Assembly (NCBI GenBank): GCA_017623265.1
Contig: JAGAPM010000114.1
Coordinates: 1-8,227, forward strand
Direction: 5' to 3'
DNA: 8,227 bases
Source of the DNA: Lentisphaeria bacterium
GTDB taxonomy: Bacteria; Verrucomicrobiota; Lentisphaeria; Victivallales; UBA1829
Below, one piece after another: positions 6,074 through 8,227 of this stretch. Each line of letters opens with the position of its first letter. Position 1 is the stretch's first letter. A program made the translations under genes and the position numbers. The notes under the pieces are model-generated. The model was not told where the DNA came from and searched no databases. It was given only the letters and a program-made list of their open reading frames with translations.

Positions 6074-6847
6074 ATGAGTGAACAGGAAATCGTCCGTCAG
6101 GCAGGCTTGGGAGCAGTCAATCCCGATCATATTCTGATGGAAGCGACAGGGCTGGTAAAGGCTTATCGCGGCCGAACCGTAGTCAACGGTGTTAATATTC
6201 ATGTAAAACGCGGCGAGATCGTTGGTCTTCTGGGACCGAACGGAGCGGGCAAGACCACCAGTTTTTATATGATCATGGGTCTGATCAAGCCGGACTCCGG
6301 AAAAGTGATGTTCAACGGACTGGATATTTCCCAGGAACCGATGTATATCCGCGCCCGGATGGGGATGGGCTATCTTGCGCAGGAACCTTCCATTTTCCGG
6401 AAGCTGACCGTGGAAGACAATATCATGGCGATTCTGGAAACGCTGGATATCAGCCGTGCGGAACGGGAACAGCGCCTGAAGGATCTGTTGGAAGAATTGG
6501 ACCTGACACGCCTCGCAAAGCAGAAAGCCATGACCCTCTCCGGCGGGGAACGCAGACGCCTTGAGATCACCCGTGCGCTGGTTTCCAATCCATCCTTCAT
6601 TCTTCTGGACGAACCATTCAGCGGCGTGGACCCGCTTGCCGTATATGATGTCCAGCAGATCATTTACAAGCTGCGCGATAAGGGCATGGCGATCCTGATC
6701 ACGGACCACAACGTGCGTGAAACGCTTGCCTGTGTGGACCGTGCGTATCTGATGGCAATGGGATCCATTCTCTGCGAAGGTGACCGGAACTTCCTGATCA
6801 ACGATCCGGAGGCGATCAAGGTCTATCTGGGTCCCAATTTTGTATAA
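6074..6847 (+). CDS. lptB: LPS export ABC transporter ATP-binding protein
   Basis: LptB is the cytoplasmic ATPase dimer that, with LptF and LptG, pulls LPS out of the inner membrane. The 257-residue protein has Walker A GPNGAGKTT (54-62), Q-loop YLAQE (Gln103), ABC signature LSGGERRRLEITRAL (155-169), Walker B FILLDEP (175-181), D-loop SGVDP and the switch histidine in ITDHNVRETL (His212). The signature continuation E-R-R-R-x-E-I, the phrase PSIFRKLTVEDNI and the ending VYLGPNF are hallmarks of LptB rather than of amino-acid transporter ATPases. It carries about 20 extra N-terminal residues compared with E. coli LptB. A strong GGGAGGG (6062-6068) lies 5 nt before the ATG. LptF and LptG are not in this window. 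Confidence 0.97.
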   Translation: MSEQEIVRQAGLGAVNPDHILMEATGLVKAYRGRTVVNGVNIHVKRGEIVGLLGPNGAGKTTSFYMIMGLIKPDSGKVMFNGLDISQEPMYIRARMGMGYLAQEPSIFRKLTVEDNIMAILETLDISRAEREQRLKDLLEELDLTRLAKQKAMTLSGGERRRLEITRALVSNPSFILLDEPFSGVDPLAVYDVQQIIYKLRDKGMAILITDHNVRETLACVDRAYLMAMGSILCEGDRNFLINDPEAIKVYLGPNFV

Positions 6848-6851
6848 GTCT

Positions 6852-6855
6852 GGAG
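6852..6855 (+). promoter_or_regulatory. Shine-Dalgarno deciding the VOC gene start
   Basis: GGAG lies 8 nt before the ATG at 6864. An in-frame TTG at 6840 would overlap the end of lptB and precede the family's first beta strand with eight unneeded residues, so 6864 is chosen. Confidence 0.75.
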
Positions 6856-6863
6856 TTGGCAAC

Positions 6864-7226
6864 ATGACACCATTATTCTGCGGGATCATCATCAAAGTCC
6901 GGAATCTGGAACGCTGCCGGAATTTTTACCGGGATGTGCTGCGTCTCGGTAATCCGGTTACGGACAGCAATTTCCGTTGTGAATTTTCACTTGGTTCCGG
7001 CATGCGTCTTGTTCTCTGTAAAGCACGGGAAGAAGAACAGTTGGCGGAAACCACCCGTTCGGCAGTCTGGCTTGTACCGGAAGATCCGGCATTTCAGCTG
7101 GATCTGCTGGCATCTTACGGCTGTCTGCCGGGGGCGGATGAGCTGAATCTGCTTTACCCGAACGTCAAGTGTTATCACGATCCGGAAAACAACCCGGTCT
7201 ATATCGTGACCGAAAATGCGAAATGA
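6864..7226 (+). CDS. VOC (glyoxalase/bleomycin-resistance fold) family protein
   Basis: The 120-residue protein has the single-module VOC outline: a first strand and helix IIIKVRNLERCRNFYRDVL (residues 8-26; compare the common 'x-V-x-D-L-x-x-S-x-x-F-Y-x-x-x-L'), a second strand FSLGSGMRLVLCK, and a closing turn HDPENNPVYIVTE resembling 'D-P-(E/D)-G-N'. Two betaalphabetabetabeta units are plausible. The place of the usual first metal ligand (His or Gln in strand one) is Lys or Val here, so a metal-dependent glyoxalase activity is doubtful; a binding or unknown lyase/dioxygenase-type role is equally possible. It follows lptB by 16 nt and overlaps the next gene by 4 nt (ATGA), so it appears to be part of the operon. 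No export signal is seen. Substrate unknown. Confidence 0.75.
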   Translation: MTPLFCGIIIKVRNLERCRNFYRDVLRLGNPVTDSNFRCEFSLGSGMRLVLCKAREEEQLAETTRSAVWLVPEDPAFQLDLLASYGCLPGADELNLLYPNVKCYHDPENNPVYIVTENAK

Positions 7227-8047
7227 AAATGTTTTTACACCGACTGCTGCTGACGGTTCTTTTTCTGTCGGCGTCGTGTTTCTTGCGGGCGTTTGACGTA
7301 TGTCTGCATATTGATACCGTTCAGGCAAAAACGCTTCCCGGCTGGAACGCTGTTCAATCCTTTCTTTATCCGGAGCTTGCCTCTGAAACAGAAAGCAAGC
7401 TGAAACAGCGTGGGCTTGAACTTTCAATTGACCGTTTTTCCCTGCTTACCGAAGGAGATCTCTTTGATCTGCAGCTTCAGGGAGTCACGGAAACACAGTT
7501 GAAGTTTCTGCTCCAGCACAAAATGATCCATCCGGATTGGACTTATCAAAAAGAGAACGGCATCTACCGGATTTCCAATGGCAAGGAAACAGAGTTGACC
7601 ATTCAGCCCTTGCAGAACGGACTCCGTTTTACCAATGGCACGATCCGTCAGAAAGTTTTTCTGAATTTCAAGCTCCAAAAAGGATCGGTCATTCAGGGGG
7701 TTCTGCTCTGTTCCCCGGAAAAAGATCAGCACCCTGCCCTGACCGATGTGCGGATCGTTTACTTTTATTTGAACAAAGTGGACGGTAAAATCGTGCTTGA
7801 CTTTTTCATCCGCGGAAAAGATCCGGAAGCGGATAAACGGATCGCTGCGGACCTGAATCTATACTTTGCCAAGATCTATGCCAACGCCGCCCGGGAAACG
7901 ACATTCGATACAAGTCTGTTCAATATCTACCGGGTATCCACCGGTCAGGGCTGGGTAAAACTCCGGATCACCCTGACACCGGAGCAGGCAGAAATATTTT
8001 TCACTCAATTCGGTACTGCCCTGAAAGATGCCCTTCCCCGCCGGTAA
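7223..8047 (+). CDS. Unrecognised exported protein
   Basis: I do not recognise this 274-residue protein. It has a convincing signal peptide: MKMFLHRLLLTVLFLSASC with a likely signal peptidase I site after FLRA (residue 23); LSASC does not fit a good lipobox. The mature part alternates predicted strands and helices with no cysteine-rich or catalytic motif. Three stretches share a strand followed by a helix: about 81-100 (FDLQLQGVTETQLKFLLQHK), 189-218 (KIVLDFFIRGKDPEADKRIA onward) and 245-269 (VKLRITLTPEQAEIFFTQF onward), a possible weak internal repeat. The start overlaps the VOC stop (ATGA) and is preferred to the GTG at 7169, which would put hydrophilic residues before the signal. A second ATG at 7229 is possible. 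Position at the end of an LPS operon suggests an envelope role, as inference only. Confidence 0.8.
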   Translation: MKMFLHRLLLTVLFLSASCFLRAFDVCLHIDTVQAKTLPGWNAVQSFLYPELASETESKLKQRGLELSIDRFSLLTEGDLFDLQLQGVTETQLKFLLQHKMIHPDWTYQKENGIYRISNGKETELTIQPLQNGLRFTNGTIRQKVFLNFKLQKGSVIQGVLLCSPEKDQHPALTDVRIVYFYLNKVDGKIVLDFFIRGKDPEADKRIAADLNLYFAKIYANAARETTFDTSLFNIYRVSTGQGWVKLRITLTPEQAEIFFTQFGTALKDALPRR

Positions 8048-8085
8048 AATCCGGCAAGGTCTGTAAACGAAGATCCTTCCTTTGC

Positions 8086-8136
8086 ACAATATCCCCCCTG
8101 TTTTTGACGACTCCCCCCAACCCCCATACAATATCC
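8086..8136 (+). repeat. Direct repeat ACAATATCC, two copies 42 bp apart
   Basis: ACAATATCC occurs at 8086-8094 and at 8128-8136, where it overlaps the -10 box TACAAT. The 42-bp offset is four helical turns. Nine bases is short, so chance is possible, but it accompanies the inverted repeat in the same small region. Confidence 0.5.
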
Positions 8137-8155
8137 GGTCGTCCGTCAAAAACAG
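8098..8155. repeat. Perfect 12-bp inverted repeat flanking the right-end promoter
   Basis: CTGTTTTTGACG (8098-8109) and its exact reverse complement CGTCAAAAACAG (8144-8155) are 34 bp apart. The left arm contains the -35 box; the right arm lies just downstream of the predicted transcription start. It is not followed by a T-run in either direction, so it is not a classic terminator. A paired operator or looping site is an inference. Confidence 0.75.
8104..8132 (+). promoter_or_regulatory. Sigma70-type promoter for a gene beyond the window
   Basis: TTGACG (8104-8109) and TACAAT (8127-8132) are separated by exactly 17 bp, each with 5 of 6 consensus bases. The spacer is extremely C-rich (two runs, 8113-8118 and 8121-8125). 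Predicted transcription start is near 8139, giving a leader of at least 88 nt in the window. Confidence 0.72.
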
Positions 8156-8170
8156 CCCCTTTCTGACGCC

Positions 8171-8187
8171 CGGGGAAAGTTTCCCCG
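8171..8187 (+). other. Leader hairpin
   Basis: CGGGGAAAGTTTCCCCG is a perfect palindrome-like stem of 7-8 bp with a minimal loop, in the transcribed leader of the right-end promoter. It lies 8 nt before an AAGGAG (8196-8201) and is not followed by a T-run. TGACGC (8164-8169) and GCGTCA (8206-8211) could close a larger stem around it. Confidence 0.6.
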
Positions 8188-8227
8188 AGCGCATTAAGGA
8201 GAAAAGCGTCAAACAAAGGCACAAAAA

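Larger units (their letters stand above)
8048..8227 (+). other. Non-coding leader region of a downstream gene
   Basis: This 180-bp stretch holds no credible gene on either strand. It contains a promoter, an inverted repeat, a direct repeat, C-runs, and a hairpin, listed separately. A 5-bp hairpin (GCCGG 8040-8044, CCGGC 8051-8055) spans the preceding stop codon but has no T-run, so no clear terminator of the LPS operon is seen. An AAAGG at 8215-8219 would be properly spaced for a start codon just past the window's right edge. Confidence 0.7.

Noticed and set aside
6071..6895. A 274-codon minus-strand frame covering lptB.
   Set aside because: Exactly mirrors lptB, which carries all ABC motifs on the plus strand.
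7223..7300. The last protein as a lipoprotein.
   Set aside because: LSASC lacks the Leu at -3 of a proper lipobox; a signal peptidase I site after FLRA fits better.
8040..8060. GCCGG-TAAAAT-CCGGC hairpin as the terminator of the LPS operon.
   Set aside because: Only 5 bp of stem and no T-run afterwards.
7859..8224. A 121-codon minus-strand frame across the right-end non-coding region.
   Set aside because: It overlaps the conserved-looking exported protein and the promoter region, shows no domain, and its translation of the G-runs is low complexity.

Overview
The window is a compact, one-directional (+ strand) stretch of a Gram-negative (diderm, LPS-making) bacterial chromosome of moderate GC content. 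It holds no RNA genes, mobile elements or CRISPR. Its core is a 3-deoxy-D-manno-octulosonate (Kdo) and LPS-transport operon. A GTP-type PEP carboxykinase, a metal-dependent-type KdsA and many Shine-Dalgarno-led genes would fit a member of the PVC group (for example Lentisphaerae). That placement is an impression from gene content and protein style, not something the sequence proves.

Layout: (1) 1-389, the C-terminal end of GTP-dependent PEP carboxykinase, closed by a strong Rho-independent terminator (419-456). (2) 463-1437, a tRNA-dihydrouridine synthase that starts only a few bases after the terminator U-tract and has no Shine-Dalgarno. (3) A good sigma70-type promoter (TTGCAG-17-TATAAT, 1459-1487) leads a tightly packed run: DUF1015 protein (1533-2762), kdsB (2778-3509), kdsA (3511-4326), kdsC (4301-4822), lptC-like (4789-5388), lptA-like (5417-6058), lptB (6074-6847), a small VOC/glyoxalase-fold protein (6864-7226) and an unrecognised exported protein (7223-8047). 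Gaps are 1-28 nt or the genes overlap (26, 34 and 4 nt), so this looks like one transcription unit. (4) 8048-8227 is a non-coding leader for a gene beyond the window. It has a near-consensus promoter (TTGACG-17-TACAAT), a perfect 12-bp inverted repeat with one arm over the -35 box, C-runs in the spacer, and a leader RNA with hairpin and alternative pairings.

How the genes work together: KdsA makes Kdo-8-phosphate from arabinose-5-phosphate and PEP, KdsC removes the phosphate, and KdsB activates Kdo to CMP-Kdo. LptB (cytoplasmic ATPase), LptC (inner-membrane anchored) and LptA (periplasmic bridge) then help move finished LPS to the outer membrane. KdsD, LptF/G and LptD/E are not in the window. 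The least understood parts are the DUF1015 protein leading the operon, the VOC and exported proteins closing it, and the structured promoter/leader at the right end.
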